Origin: Rubricoccus sp963708165
GTDB lineage: Bacteria > Bacteroidota > Rhodothermia > Rhodothermales > Rubricoccaceae
DNA length: 64,000 nucleotides
Direction of reading: 5' to 3'
Assembly: GCA_963708165.1 (NCBI GenBank)
Contig: OY970187.1
Location: forward strand, 2,232,001 to 2,296,000
A model generated the notes under the pieces. It saw only the letters and a list, made by a program, of their open reading frames with translations, was not told the origin of the DNA and searched no databases. Positions 49,321 through 57,150 of the stretch are shown here, one piece after another (position 1 is the stretch's first letter; each line of letters starts with the position of its first letter). The position numbers were made by a program, and so were the translations under genes.

Positions 49321-49914
49321 CCCCGGAAACGCCCGAAACAAGCCCGCTCGCGCATCACCGTCGACGCCATTCTAGAGGCGGCCTCTCAGGTTTTGACCGC
49401 CAGCGGCTACGGCGCGCTCACGACGACGCGCGTGGCGGAGCGCGCGGGCGTCTCCGTGGGTACGCTCTACCAGTACTTCCCGGACAAGGCCGCGCTCGTG
49501 AGCGGCCTCGTGGAAGCATGGCTGGAGCGGAAGCGCGCCGCGATGCGCCTCGCCTTTGCGCACGCCGCAAGCCTGCCTCTGGCGGAGGCCGCCGCGCACC
49601 TCGTCGGCGCCTTCGCCGCGGCGCTTGGCGGCGAGGACAACGCAGCGCTCGCTCTCGGCGGCGTCTACGTCGGCTGGCAACGCGCGCTCGACGCTGAACT
49701 CGCTGCGATGGTCGAGGCCGTGGCGGGCCTCTTGCGCCAGAGGCCTGGCGAAGCACCCGCACAAGAGGCCGGCTTGGTAGCGTTTGTAGCCGTCCACGCG
49801 GCGGTCGCTCTCGTCGTCCGCGGCACGCTGGACCGGCCCGAAGACCTAGACTCGGGCGCGCTCGTCCGCGAGGCCACCGCGCTCGCACAGAGTTACCTCG
49901 CACGCGGCACTTGA
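49321..49914 (+). CDS. TetR/AcrR-family transcriptional regulator (start unclear)
   Basis: The conserved TetR HTH is complete: RITVDAILEAASQVLTASGY, GALTTTRVAERAGVSVGTLY, QYFPDKAALV. A helical ligand domain follows to 49914. Coding similarity extends upstream of TTG 49393, at least to 49321 (PRKRPKQARS), yet no ATG/GTG/TTG exists in that frame back to about 49231. Either a CTG/ATT start is used or an indel separates the true ATG (49238, in another frame) from the body. The regulated target is unknown. It is divergent from the DinB gene, a natural candidate. Confidence 0.82.
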   Translation, partial: PRKRPKQARSRITVDAILEAASQVLTASGYGALTTTRVAERAGVSVGTLYQYFPDKAALVSGLVEAWLERKRAAMRLAFAHAASLPLAEAAAHLVGAFAAALGGEDNAALALGGVYVGWQRALDAELAAMVEAVAGLLRQRPGEAPAQEAGLVAFVAVHAAVALVVRGTLDRPEDLDSGALVREATALAQSYLARGT

Positions 49915-49915
49915 A

Positions 49916-49978
49916 GCCTCTGGCGCCGCGCCATACCGAAAACGCCCGGCGCACCACCGTGCACCGGGCGCCAGAGGC
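49916..49978. terminator. Nested hairpin between convergent TetR and PPC-like genes
   Basis: The outer stem is GCCTCTGGCGCC / GGCGCCAGAGGC (motif copies). An inner stem CGCCCGG / CCGGGCG lies around 49943-49970. It sits three bases after the TetR stop and 15 before the end of the opposite gene. Confidence 0.65.
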
Positions 49979-49992
49979 CACAGGCAAAGGCT

Positions 49993-50361
49993 CTACGGGT
50001 TGATCACGATCTCGATTTTGTAATCGCCGTAGTCGCCGCGCTCGTAGGTGGAGGCCCAGACTTCGTAGACGCCGTTTTCCTCGGCCGTCATCGTGAGGCA
50101 GGACTTCGTGGTGTCGCCCTCGGTGCAATCGTCGTTGTTGACCCACTGCTCGGCTGGGGACTTGACGTACACGAACGTGTCGAAGTCGTTGGAGGTGAGC
50201 GTCACCTTGACCACGTCGCCCACGCTGAGCTCGATGGGGTAGGTCTCGTAGAACTTGCCGACGATGCGCTCGTCTTCGATGGAGAGGCGGCTTTCGACCG
50301 TCTGGGCTTGGGCGGCGGCGGAGAAGCCGAGGACGAAGAGGAGAGCGAGAAGTCGATACAT
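49993..50361 (-). CDS. Small secreted PPC-like domain protein
   Basis: 122 aa with a signal peptide (MYRLLALLFVLGFSAAAQAQ) and a single jelly-roll-like domain. The domain matches the bacterial pre-peptidase C-terminal pattern: GKFYETYPIELSVGDVVKVT, LTSNDFDTFVYVKSP, LTMTAEENGVYEVWASTYER, GDYGDYKIEI. These domains usually accompany secreted peptidases; here it stands alone. Two Cys (DDCTEGDTTKSC) may form a disulfide. ATG 50361 is chosen for the signal peptide. Confidence 0.75.
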   Translation of the reverse strand: MYRLLALLFVLGFSAAAQAQTVESRLSIEDERIVGKFYETYPIELSVGDVVKVTLTSNDFDTFVYVKSPAEQWVNNDDCTEGDTTKSCLTMTAEENGVYEVWASTYERGDYGDYKIEIVINP

Positions 50362-50497
50362 ATGTAGGGGCGGCGGAGCAGGGCCGCGAGTGTGAGATCC
50401 CAGCCTACCGAGCCGCAGCGGCACATCCTTGCCCCCATGGCTCCGTTCGCGATGGCGCCGCGGTCCCGTCCGGCTGGTCCCGCGGGCCCATTCGCGC

Positions 50498-50515
50498 GCC
50501 TCTGGCGCCAGAGGC
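50498..50515. repeat. Motif palindrome in a divergent intergenic region
   Basis: A perfect 18-bp palindrome about 80 bp upstream of the 50594 gene and 137 bp upstream of the minus-strand PPC-like gene. It is not at a gene end, so not a terminator for either. Confidence 0.6.
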
Positions 50516-50593
50516 TGTGGAATGGTCCCCGAGGCCCAGCAGGGTTTGGGCTGTGCTCTCTAGCCTTAGAGCTCACACCGCACCCCGTGCTCC

Positions 50594-50908
50594 ATGAACG
50601 CTCTCCTCTTCAGCCTCCTCGTCGCCTTCACCCCGGCTCCGCAGGTCGCACCCGCCGCCTCTGGCGCAGCCGTTACCGCCGAGGCGACTGTCGCCCGCGT
50701 CGAGTTCCGCCTCAAGAACGACACCGGCGACAAGGTCCGCCTCCACACGGGCAAAGGCACCTCGTCGATCAACAACGGCTCCTCCAGCCGCTACACCGCC
50801 GACGTGGGCCAGGAATTCCGCCTCTTCGACGGCTCCAAGGGCGACCTCCTCTTTGAGGTCGACTCCGACATGGACGGCGAGACGCTAAAGCTTTCGGACT
50901 ACATGTAA
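50594..50908 (+). CDS. Small secreted protein of unknown function
   Basis: 104 aa with an apparent signal peptide (MNALLFSLLVAFTPAPQVA). The mature region of about 75 residues is beta-rich: VEFRLKNDTGDKVRLHTGKG, then TADVGQEFRLFDGSKGDLLF. Small domains of this sort occur with envelope-associated roles in Bacteroidota, but I cannot assign a family. Single gene, stop TAA followed by a motif copy. The gene has an otherwise normal composition. Confidence 0.6.
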   Translation: MNALLFSLLVAFTPAPQVAPAASGAAVTAEATVARVEFRLKNDTGDKVRLHTGKGTSSINNGSSSRYTADVGQEFRLFDGSKGDLLFEVDSDMDGETLKLSDYM

Positions 50909-51016
50909 GCCTCTGGCGTGAGTAGACCTCGCGGCCCGCTCTGGATGCGATCCGGGGCGGGCCGCGGTGCGTCTGGTCGCCGCGCCAGAGGCTTCTGGTG
51001 GGCTGCGCCTCTGGCG

Positions 51017-51545
51017 TCACGTGGAGTAGAGCACGCGGGGGGCGTCGTATCCCGGCACATCCGCGAGGCCCAGGCGGCGCATCCCGGCCTTTTCCAGCAC
51101 GCGCTGCGAGGCCGGATTGTCCTGGCCCGTAATGGCGACGACTCGCGCGAGGCCGAGGCCGCGCCGGCGGATCGATGCGGGCGAGATCGGTGCGGGCGTG
51201 GGCCAGAGTCCCGCGCGCCGCCTCGGTCGCGTAGCCGCGGCCGTGGTGCGCGGTGAGAAAGCCGTAGCCCAGATCGGGCGCGTCCAACTCCTCGCGCTTG
51301 AGGATTCCGCAGACTCCGATGGGCTCGTCCGTAGCCCGCAGTGCCACGTGGTACAGCCCGAAACCGTGCGCCGCGTAGCTCGCCAGAGGCCCGTGTTCGA
51401 GGTAGGCGTGCGCGCTCGCCAGATCCCGCACACCCCGGCTGCCGATGTGGCTCAGCCACGCCTCTTCGGTCTGGAGCGCGAGTATAAACGGCGCGTCGCC
51501 GAGCGCGAGATGGCGGACGGTGAGCCGCGGGGTCTGGAACAACAT
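51017..51545 (-). CDS. GNAT-family (RimJ/RimL-type) N-acetyltransferase, one frameshift
   Basis: About 175 aa once one extra base near 51180 is removed. Starts at ATG 51545 (MLFQTPRLTVRHLALGDAPF), the typical RimJ/RimL opening. Domain marks: DEPIGVCGILKREELDAPDL, YGFLTAHHGRGYATEAARGT with the acetyl-CoA-binding GRGYATEA loop, and after the break VVAITGQDNPASQRVLEKAG with MRRLG. It acetylates an amino group on an unknown protein or small molecule. The frame change is between RTDLARI and the GLGLARVV segment. Confidence 0.82.
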
Positions 51546-51563
51546 GGCGCTGAAAGTAGGGCG

Positions 51564-51600
51564 GCCTCTGGCGCCAGAGGCCGTCGCGCCAGAGGCCGTC
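51564..51600. repeat. Motif palindrome plus tandem third copy
   Basis: The palindrome at 51564-51581 is followed by CGTCGCGCCAGAGGC, a further motif copy spaced 15 bases from the previous one. It lies in the divergent gap between the GNAT and radical-SAM genes. Confidence 0.65.
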
Positions 51601-51690
51601 GCCGCACCCTCAGAAGGCCTCGCGCAGTGACACACCCCTGGCACATGTCCTCGCGACCTTGGCTCTCTTCCACCCGCGACGCCAGAGACC

Positions 51691-53046
51691 ATGCGCACAC
51701 AGGTCATCGAGAAGCTCGAAATCCTCGCCGACGCGGCGAAATACGACGTGTCCTGCGCCTCCTCGGGCGGCGAGCGCGAGAACAGCAAGACCGGCCTGGG
51801 CAACTCGCGCGCGATGGGCATCTGCCACACGTACACGCCCGACGGGCGCTGCGTGTCGCTGCTCAAGGTGCTCTTCTCCAACGTCTGCATCTACGACTGC
51901 GCCTACTGCACCACGCGGCGCAGCAACGAGGAGGTGACGCGGACGGCATTCACGGTCAAAGAGGTCGTCGACCTCACGATGGAGTTTTACAAGCGCAACT
52001 ACATCGAGGGTCTGTTTCTCTCCTCCGGCATCTTCCGCGACGCCGACACGACGACCGAGAAGCTGGTCGAGGTAGCGCGCTCGCTCCGCCACGAGCATCA
52101 GTTCAACGGGTACATCCACCTCAAGGTGATCCCGGGCGCGAGCACGGAGCTGCTGGTGGAAGCGGGGCGCCTGGCCGACCGCCTGAGCGTCAACATCGAG
52201 ATCCCGAGCGAGGCCAGCCTCAAGGCCGTCGCGCCCGAGAAGGACTACGCGAGCGTGATTCGCCCGATGGACACCATCCGCGAGGGGCACGACGAGTACC
52301 GCGCCGAGCGCAAAAAGACGAAGCACGCGCCGCGCTTCTCGCCCGGCGGCCAGAGCACCCAGCTCGTCGTCGGCGCGACGCCAGAGGACGACCGGACGGT
52401 GCTCGGCCTCGCCGACGGGCTGTACAAGGAGCAGAAGCTGCGCCGTGTCTACTACTCCGGCTACGTGCCCATCTCCTCGGACGGGCGCGTGCCCGACGCC
52501 GCGACCTACCGCCAGCCTCTGGCGCGCGAGCACCGGCTCTACCAGGCCGACTGGCTGATCCGCCAGTACGACTTCACGCTGGACGAGGTGCTGCCCGCCG
52601 AGCAGCCGCATCTGGACATGGAACTGGACCCGAAGGCGGCCTACGCGCTTCGCTTTCCCGAGCTGTTCCCCATCGACGTGAACACGGCGCCGATGGAGTG
52701 GCTGCAGCGCGTGCCCGGCCTGGGCCTCAGGAGCGCACGCCGCATCATGAGCGCGCGGCGGCGCGGGACGGTCCGCTGGGAGCACCTTCGCGCGATGGGC
52801 GTGGTGCTCAAGCGCGCCCGGTACTTCATCACGACGCCCGAGCACCGCCCTCGGCTTATCGGCACGGACCCGGCGGAGATCCGTCGCCGCATCGTGGGCG
52901 GAAAGGTGGGCGCGCCGCAACTGTCGCTCTTCGGCGCCGCGCCGCCGGTGGTCACCCCGCCACCCGCTTCGCCTCTGGCGATCCTTCCGGCCTCTGGCGC
53001 CAGAGGCGTCGTCACGCCCTCCGCGCCGCTGGCGCGGGCGGCGTAG
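51691..53046 (+). CDS. Putative DNA modification/repair radical SAM protein
   Basis: 451 aa. Residues Cys66-x3-Cys70-x2-Cys73 (CIYDCAYC) form the radical-SAM iron-sulfur site. The remaining fold is recognisable: NIEIPSEASLKAVAPEKDY, FSPGGQSTQLVVGATPEDDR and a C-terminal helix-hairpin-helix pair (MEWLQRVPGLGLRSARRIMS) for DNA contact. This matches the family known as the radical SAM partner of a UDG-like protein (TIGR03916). The next gene starts on the last base of its stop and encodes that partner. The substrate is unknown; a base or lesion modification is inferred only. Confidence 0.9.
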   Translation: MRTQVIEKLEILADAAKYDVSCASSGGERENSKTGLGNSRAMGICHTYTPDGRCVSLLKVLFSNVCIYDCAYCTTRRSNEEVTRTAFTVKEVVDLTMEFYKRNYIEGLFLSSGIFRDADTTTEKLVEVARSLRHEHQFNGYIHLKVIPGASTELLVEAGRLADRLSVNIEIPSEASLKAVAPEKDYASVIRPMDTIREGHDEYRAERKKTKHAPRFSPGGQSTQLVVGATPEDDRTVLGLADGLYKEQKLRRVYYSGYVPISSDGRVPDAATYRQPLAREHRLYQADWLIRQYDFTLDEVLPAEQPHLDMELDPKAAYALRFPELFPIDVNTAPMEWLQRVPGLGLRSARRIMSARRRGTVRWEHLRAMGVVLKRARYFITTPEHRPRLIGTDPAEIRRRIVGGKVGAPQLSLFGAAPPVVTPPPASPLAILPASGARGVVTPSAPLARAA

Positions 53047-54080
53047 TGGCAGAGACACGGCCACTCGCGCTCGGCGCGGCCACCTTCGCCACCGACGGGT
53101 CGTTCGCGGGCTTGCTGTGCGCCTATGCGCGCGCTCACCGCGCGGGCGCGCTTCCGGCCGAGGTCGTCACGCAGGGCCATGTTCTCTCGGGTCACCTATT
53201 CGCCGCGCCAGAGGCCGTGACGACTGAGGCGCCTCTGGCGTCGCGCATCGAGCGCGGGTTGGAGCGGGCGAAGCCGGGACTGGTGGGCAAGCTGTTCCGC
53301 GCGTTTCTGAGCGAGCGGCCGGGCATCGAGATGTCCATCCTGCGCGTGATCGACGGGGTGGCGGTGGACGGCGCGGAGGCGGTGGGCGACTGGACGTTCG
53401 AGCCCTCGCGCGAGGTGTCGCGGTGGGCGCAGCGCGTGGGCCGCGAGGCGCACCGAATGGAGGCGTTCGTGCGGTTCGAGCGGCACGAGGAGGAAGGGAC
53501 CAGTGGGGAGTGGGCAGTAAACGGTTCGCATGCGCCTCTGGCGCCGGAGGCCTCTGGCGAAGCAAGTGCGTCTGCCAGTCCCCAGTCCCTGCACCCCAGT
53601 CCCTCCGCCTCTGGCGGCGACCGCTGGCTCGCGCGCATCCGGCCGGAGTATCACGTTCTGCCGGTCATCGCAGAGCACTTTGCGCTGCGCTACCCGGCGC
53701 TCCGCTGGACGATCCTGGACGAGCACCGCCGGTTGGCACTCGTTCACGACACGCCCGCAGCCGGTCTCGCGCCAGAGGCCGCGCCCACGCGCATCGTGCC
53801 CGCCTCGTCGCTGCCGCACCTCGCGCCGACGGCGGACGAGCGCGCGTATCAGGCGATGTGGCGCGCGTACTTCCGCGCCGTCGACATTCCCGAGCGGCGC
53901 AACCTGAAGCTGCACCTCCGGCACGTTCCCAAGCGCTACTGGCCGCTGCTGACGGAGAAGCAGCCCGAGACGCACGCGCCTCTGGCGCCAGAGGCCAAAG
54001 CGCGAGGGACGGGCCCGGCGCCTCGTCGCGCGGTCAAGGCTGTGGGGCCGCCGGGGGCGAAAGTGGCGCCTCAACCATAA
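53046..54080 (+). CDS. UDG-like DNA metabolism partner of the radical SAM protein (TIGR03915 type)
   Basis: 344 aa from GTG 53046, which shares one base with the upstream TAG. N-terminal region: ATFATDGSFAGLLCAYARAH with FRAFLSERPGIEMSILRVID, typical of the family. An insert of motif-coded and Ser/Pro-rich residues (~160-195) interrupts the middle. The C-terminal part carries PEYHVLPVIAEHFALRYPAL and RWTILDEHRRLALVH, then RAYFRAVDIPERRNLKLHLR with HVPKRYWPLLTE. In other bacteria the equivalent is fused to or beside a UDG domain; no separate UDG is visible here. It functions with the radical SAM protein. Confidence 0.82.
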   Translation: MAETRPLALGAATFATDGSFAGLLCAYARAHRAGALPAEVVTQGHVLSGHLFAAPEAVTTEAPLASRIERGLERAKPGLVGKLFRAFLSERPGIEMSILRVIDGVAVDGAEAVGDWTFEPSREVSRWAQRVGREAHRMEAFVRFERHEEEGTSGEWAVNGSHAPLAPEASGEASASASPQSLHPSPSASGGDRWLARIRPEYHVLPVIAEHFALRYPALRWTILDEHRRLALVHDTPAAGLAPEAAPTRIVPASSLPHLAPTADERAYQAMWRAYFRAVDIPERRNLKLHLRHVPKRYWPLLTEKQPETHAPLAPEAKARGTGPAPRRAVKAVGPPGAKVAPQP

Positions 54081-54140
54081 CCTCTCAGACGGCGAGCCTC
54101 TGGCGTGTGCTATTCTTTACAGCCCAATGTCTACACACGT

Positions 54141-54740
54141 ATGAAAGCGCTCGTTCTTGCCGCCGTCTGCCTGCTCGCCTCTGGCGCTGCGGCCCAAACG
54201 CCAGAGGCTGCCTCTGGCGGTGTCCATGTCGTCGGAGAGTGGGCGCTGGAGGTGCGCACCGCCGAGGGCGCGCTCGTGGAGGCGCGGCGCTTCCGCAACG
54301 ACCTGACGGCTGCGGGCGCGCGGTACCTGCTCGGCGTGCTCGCGCGCGAGTCCGTTCACGGTGCGCTCGGCCTCCGCGTGCTCAGCGCCGCCGGGCCGTG
54401 CGCCGATGGCAGCGGAGGCCGCACGGCCTGCATTCTCCGCGAGCCCGGCGCGCTCGGCGAGGATGAGGCGGTGACCGAGGATCTGGAGTTCACAGTCGTG
54501 CCGGCGACCGGCAACGAGCCGTCGCGGATCCGCTACCGAGGGTCTGTCTCCGCTGATTTTGACGACAGCATCACCGAGGTGCAGTCGTGGTTTGCGCGGT
54601 GCGAGTACGGCGCGGTCCTCGAATGCGACGCCTCCAATGCTCCGGTCGTGGACGCGTTTACGGCCCGCACGCTGGGCGCGCCGCTGAGCATCCAGGCCGG
54701 CCAGACCGTGGACGTGACGTTCGAGATCTCGTTCGACTGA
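54141..54740 (+). CDS. Secreted protein of unknown function
   Basis: 199 aa with a signal peptide (MKALVLAAVCLLASGAAAQ) whose ASG is motif-coded. The mature part is beta-rich with repeated strands (VVGEWALEVRTAEGALVEAR, FTVVPATGNEPSRIRYRGSV, QAGQTVDVTFEISFD) and four Cys (GPCADGSGGRTAC, ARCEYGAVLEC). No family recognised. Stop TGA overlaps the ATG of the next gene (TGATG), so it is probably co-translated with the FG-GAP protein and may be its partner. Confidence 0.65.
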   Translation: MKALVLAAVCLLASGAAAQTPEAASGGVHVVGEWALEVRTAEGALVEARRFRNDLTAAGARYLLGVLARESVHGALGLRVLSAAGPCADGSGGRTACILREPGALGEDEAVTEDLEFTVVPATGNEPSRIRYRGSVSADFDDSITEVQSWFARCEYGAVLECDASNAPVVDAFTARTLGAPLSIQAGQTVDVTFEISFD

Positions 54741-56926
54741 TGACCCGCCCGGTCGTCCTGCTCGCAGCACTGGCGCTCGCCGCCCTCGTCTCGCCGCTCG
54801 CACACGCGCAGACGCCGCCTCTGGCGGTGCTGGCCTCGCCAGAGGCACCGGGTGCGGCGTTTGGCCGCGCTGTGGCTGTCGAGGAGGGCGTCGCTGCGGT
54901 GGGCGCCCCCGAGGCCGTGCAGCGCGAAGGCGCGGTGACGGTCTACGAGCAGGCTCAAGATGGGCGGTGGCTGCCGCGCCAGAGGCTCTCGGGCGACGAG
55001 CCGGGGCGCGCCTTTGGCAGAGCGGTGGCGCTGAGCGGAGGACAGGTGGTGGTCGGCGCGGTGGGGGCGGCCTACGTGTACGAGCGCGAGGCGGGCGGTA
55101 CGTGGGCGCTCGCGGCCACACTCGTGAGCCCGCAGCCCACCTCTGGCGACGGCTTCGGGACGGCCGTTGCAGCGGACGGTGCGCGGGTGGCCGTTGCCGC
55201 GCCAGAGGCCTCTGGCGAGACATCCGGCTCGGGCGCTGTGTACATCTTCGAGCGCACCGCGAACGGCACGTGGGTGCGTGGCGCCGAGCTTCGGAGGCCT
55301 GCCGCGGAGGCGGTGAGCGAGTTTGGCCGGGCGATTGCCTTGAGTGGCGCGCGACTCCTCATCGGCGGCGTCGCTGGGCGCGGCGTGGCCTACGTGTACC
55401 AGCGCACAGGAGGCGCATGGGAGCCGGCTGCAGAGCTTCGATCCCCCGATCCGCCCGCCTCTGGCGACGACCGGTTTGGCAGCGCGGTAGCGCTCCACTC
55501 AGACCGCGCCGTGGTCGGCGCACCCGGCCAAGCCTCTGGCGCCGCCTACGCCTTCGAGAGCGATGCCGTCGCGGGCTGGACGTTCCGCCAGAGGCTCACG
55601 CCACCCAGCCTCGGCGCCGATGCCCGCTTCGGGTTTGCGGTCGCGCTGCATGGTGACCGTGCCGCTGTGGGCGCGCCGGGCGCTGCGTCCGCTGGTGCGC
55701 CGGGTGCGGGGCTGGTCCGCGTGTTCGCCCTCACCGACGGCGGCGCGTGGACGCCCCGCGTGGATCTGCGAGGCAGTGGCAGCGCGGGCGCTTCGTTCGG
55801 TCTCGCCACATCGCTCTCCGATCGCACGGTCGTAACGGGAGAAGTGGAGACGGCATTCGTGCATCCGGCCGAGGCCACAGGTCCGCCGGGACCGCCGTCG
55901 GGACCGTCACCGCCTCCGCCCATTTCGCTCCTCGTCCGCGAGGCCGTCTCCGTCCGCGACGTGCCTCAAGTCGGCGCGGCGGTGCTTCTCTTTCTCCGCG
56001 AGGCCGTCCGCGTTCGCGACACGCCAGAGGCGCGCGCGGCGCTGGATCTGCTCGTCCGCGAGTCGGTGGCCGTGCGCGACGAGTCCCGCGCCAGCGCTGC
56101 GCTGCAGCTTTTGGTGAGCGAGACTGTGGGCGTCGAGGACGCTTTCGCAGCCGTACGCGCGCTCGACCTCCTGGTCCGCGAAGGCATCGCCATCTCCGAC
56201 GGCATCGGCGTGGCGCGTGCGGACAACTCGGCCGCCTCTGGCGCGGTGCGCGTCGACACCGAGCGCGTGGCTCTCGTGGTGCCGTCCGGGTTGGAGATCC
56301 AGCTTCGCGGGCTGAGTGCGCCGGGCAGCATGAGCGTGTACTTCCAGGAACTGCGCTCGGCATTTCCAGAGGGCATCCCTGCAGGCGCAGAGCTCGCCCC
56401 GTACCGCTGGGAACTGCGCGCAGCGGGCGGCCTCGCGTTTGAACGCGCGCGAGTGGGCCTCCGCCTGAGCGACCTCCCGCGCCTCACCGTCACCGACGCG
56501 AACGCGATCGCGGTGTACGTGCGGCCTCTGGCGGGCGGAGACTTCCAGGCCCTCCCCACATCTGTCGAGGACGGTGAGATCGTCGCCGAGGGAGTACCGG
56601 CAGAGAGCGAGTTCACGCTGGCAGGGACAGGCCTGACCGTCGGGACGCCAGAGGCGCGCCCCGTCGAGTTCGGCATGTCGGCGCCCATGCCCAACCCTGC
56701 ACAGACGCGAACGCGTGTGGTTCTGTCGCTGCCCCGGCCCGGCCCTGTGCAGGTGGACGTGCTGGACCTGAGAGGCCGCCGCGTGGCGACGCTCGTGCAG
56801 GGCGACCTGGCCGCCGGAGAAACCGTTCTGGAGATCCGCGCCGATCGGTTTGCGGCAGGCACCTACATCCTCGTGCTTCGCTCGGGAGAGGCGCTCGCGG
56901 TCTCGCGGCTCGCAGTCGTGCGGTAG
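54740..56926 (+). CDS. T9SS-sorted protein with FG-GAP-type beta-propeller and V-x-D repeat stalk
   Basis: 728 aa. Signal peptide MTRPVVLLAALALAALVSPL, then HAQ. Residues ~30-390 comprise seven FG-GAP/integrin-like blades (AFGRAVAVEEGVAAVGAPEA, FGTAVAADGARVAVAAPEAS, RFGFAVALHGDRAAVGAPGA). A Pro-rich hinge leads to five short repeats around LLVREAVSVRD, VREAVRVRD, VRESVAVRD, VSETVGVED and VREGIAISD. A beta domain and a T9SS type A domain close it (SAPMPNPAQTRTRVVL, AAGTYILVLRSGE). The architecture suggests a surface or released adhesion protein. It is coupled to the preceding gene by a one-base overlap. Confidence 0.82.
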   Translation: MTRPVVLLAALALAALVSPLAHAQTPPLAVLASPEAPGAAFGRAVAVEEGVAAVGAPEAVQREGAVTVYEQAQDGRWLPRQRLSGDEPGRAFGRAVALSGGQVVVGAVGAAYVYEREAGGTWALAATLVSPQPTSGDGFGTAVAADGARVAVAAPEASGETSGSGAVYIFERTANGTWVRGAELRRPAAEAVSEFGRAIALSGARLLIGGVAGRGVAYVYQRTGGAWEPAAELRSPDPPASGDDRFGSAVALHSDRAVVGAPGQASGAAYAFESDAVAGWTFRQRLTPPSLGADARFGFAVALHGDRAAVGAPGAASAGAPGAGLVRVFALTDGGAWTPRVDLRGSGSAGASFGLATSLSDRTVVTGEVETAFVHPAEATGPPGPPSGPSPPPPISLLVREAVSVRDVPQVGAAVLLFLREAVRVRDTPEARAALDLLVRESVAVRDESRASAALQLLVSETVGVEDAFAAVRALDLLVREGIAISDGIGVARADNSAASGAVRVDTERVALVVPSGLEIQLRGLSAPGSMSVYFQELRSAFPEGIPAGAELAPYRWELRAAGGLAFERARVGLRLSDLPRLTVTDANAIAVYVRPLAGGDFQALPTSVEDGEIVAEGVPAESEFTLAGTGLTVGTPEARPVEFGMSAPMPNPAQTRTRVVLSLPRPGPVQVDVLDLRGRRVATLVQGDLAAGETVLEIRADRFAAGTYILVLRSGEALAVSRLAVVR

Positions 56927-57013
56927 CCTCTGGCGCCAGAGGCGCCCCTGCGACGCCCCGGATGGAGGATGCCCCGAAGCCGCGCGCCGATTCCTGCCTC
57001 TGGCGCCAGAGGC
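56926..57013. repeat. Two motif palindromes after the FG-GAP gene
   Basis: Palindromes at 56926-56943 (starting on the last base of the TAG) and 56996-57013. The first is placed like a terminator; neither has a U-tract. Confidence 0.6.
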
Positions 57014-57077
57014 CGCCCCGCGTTCGCAGGGACAAAAGGCCGTTAGACAGCGCGTGGCAGTGGAAAGAGGAGGGGCT

Positions 57078-57105
57078 TTGAAAACCTTTTCAGCACCTAT
57101 ACATT
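57078..57105 (+). promoter_or_regulatory. Possible sigma-70-like promoter
   Basis: TTGAAA (57078-57083), 16 bases, then TACATT (57100-57105), inside the most AT-rich stretch of this gap and 46 bp before the start of the 57151 gene. Bacteroidota consensus boxes differ from E. coli, so this is tentative. Confidence 0.3.
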
Positions 57106-57150
57106 GTTAAAGCGTTTCCCCACCTCTTCTCACGAGACCGACTCTCTGCA

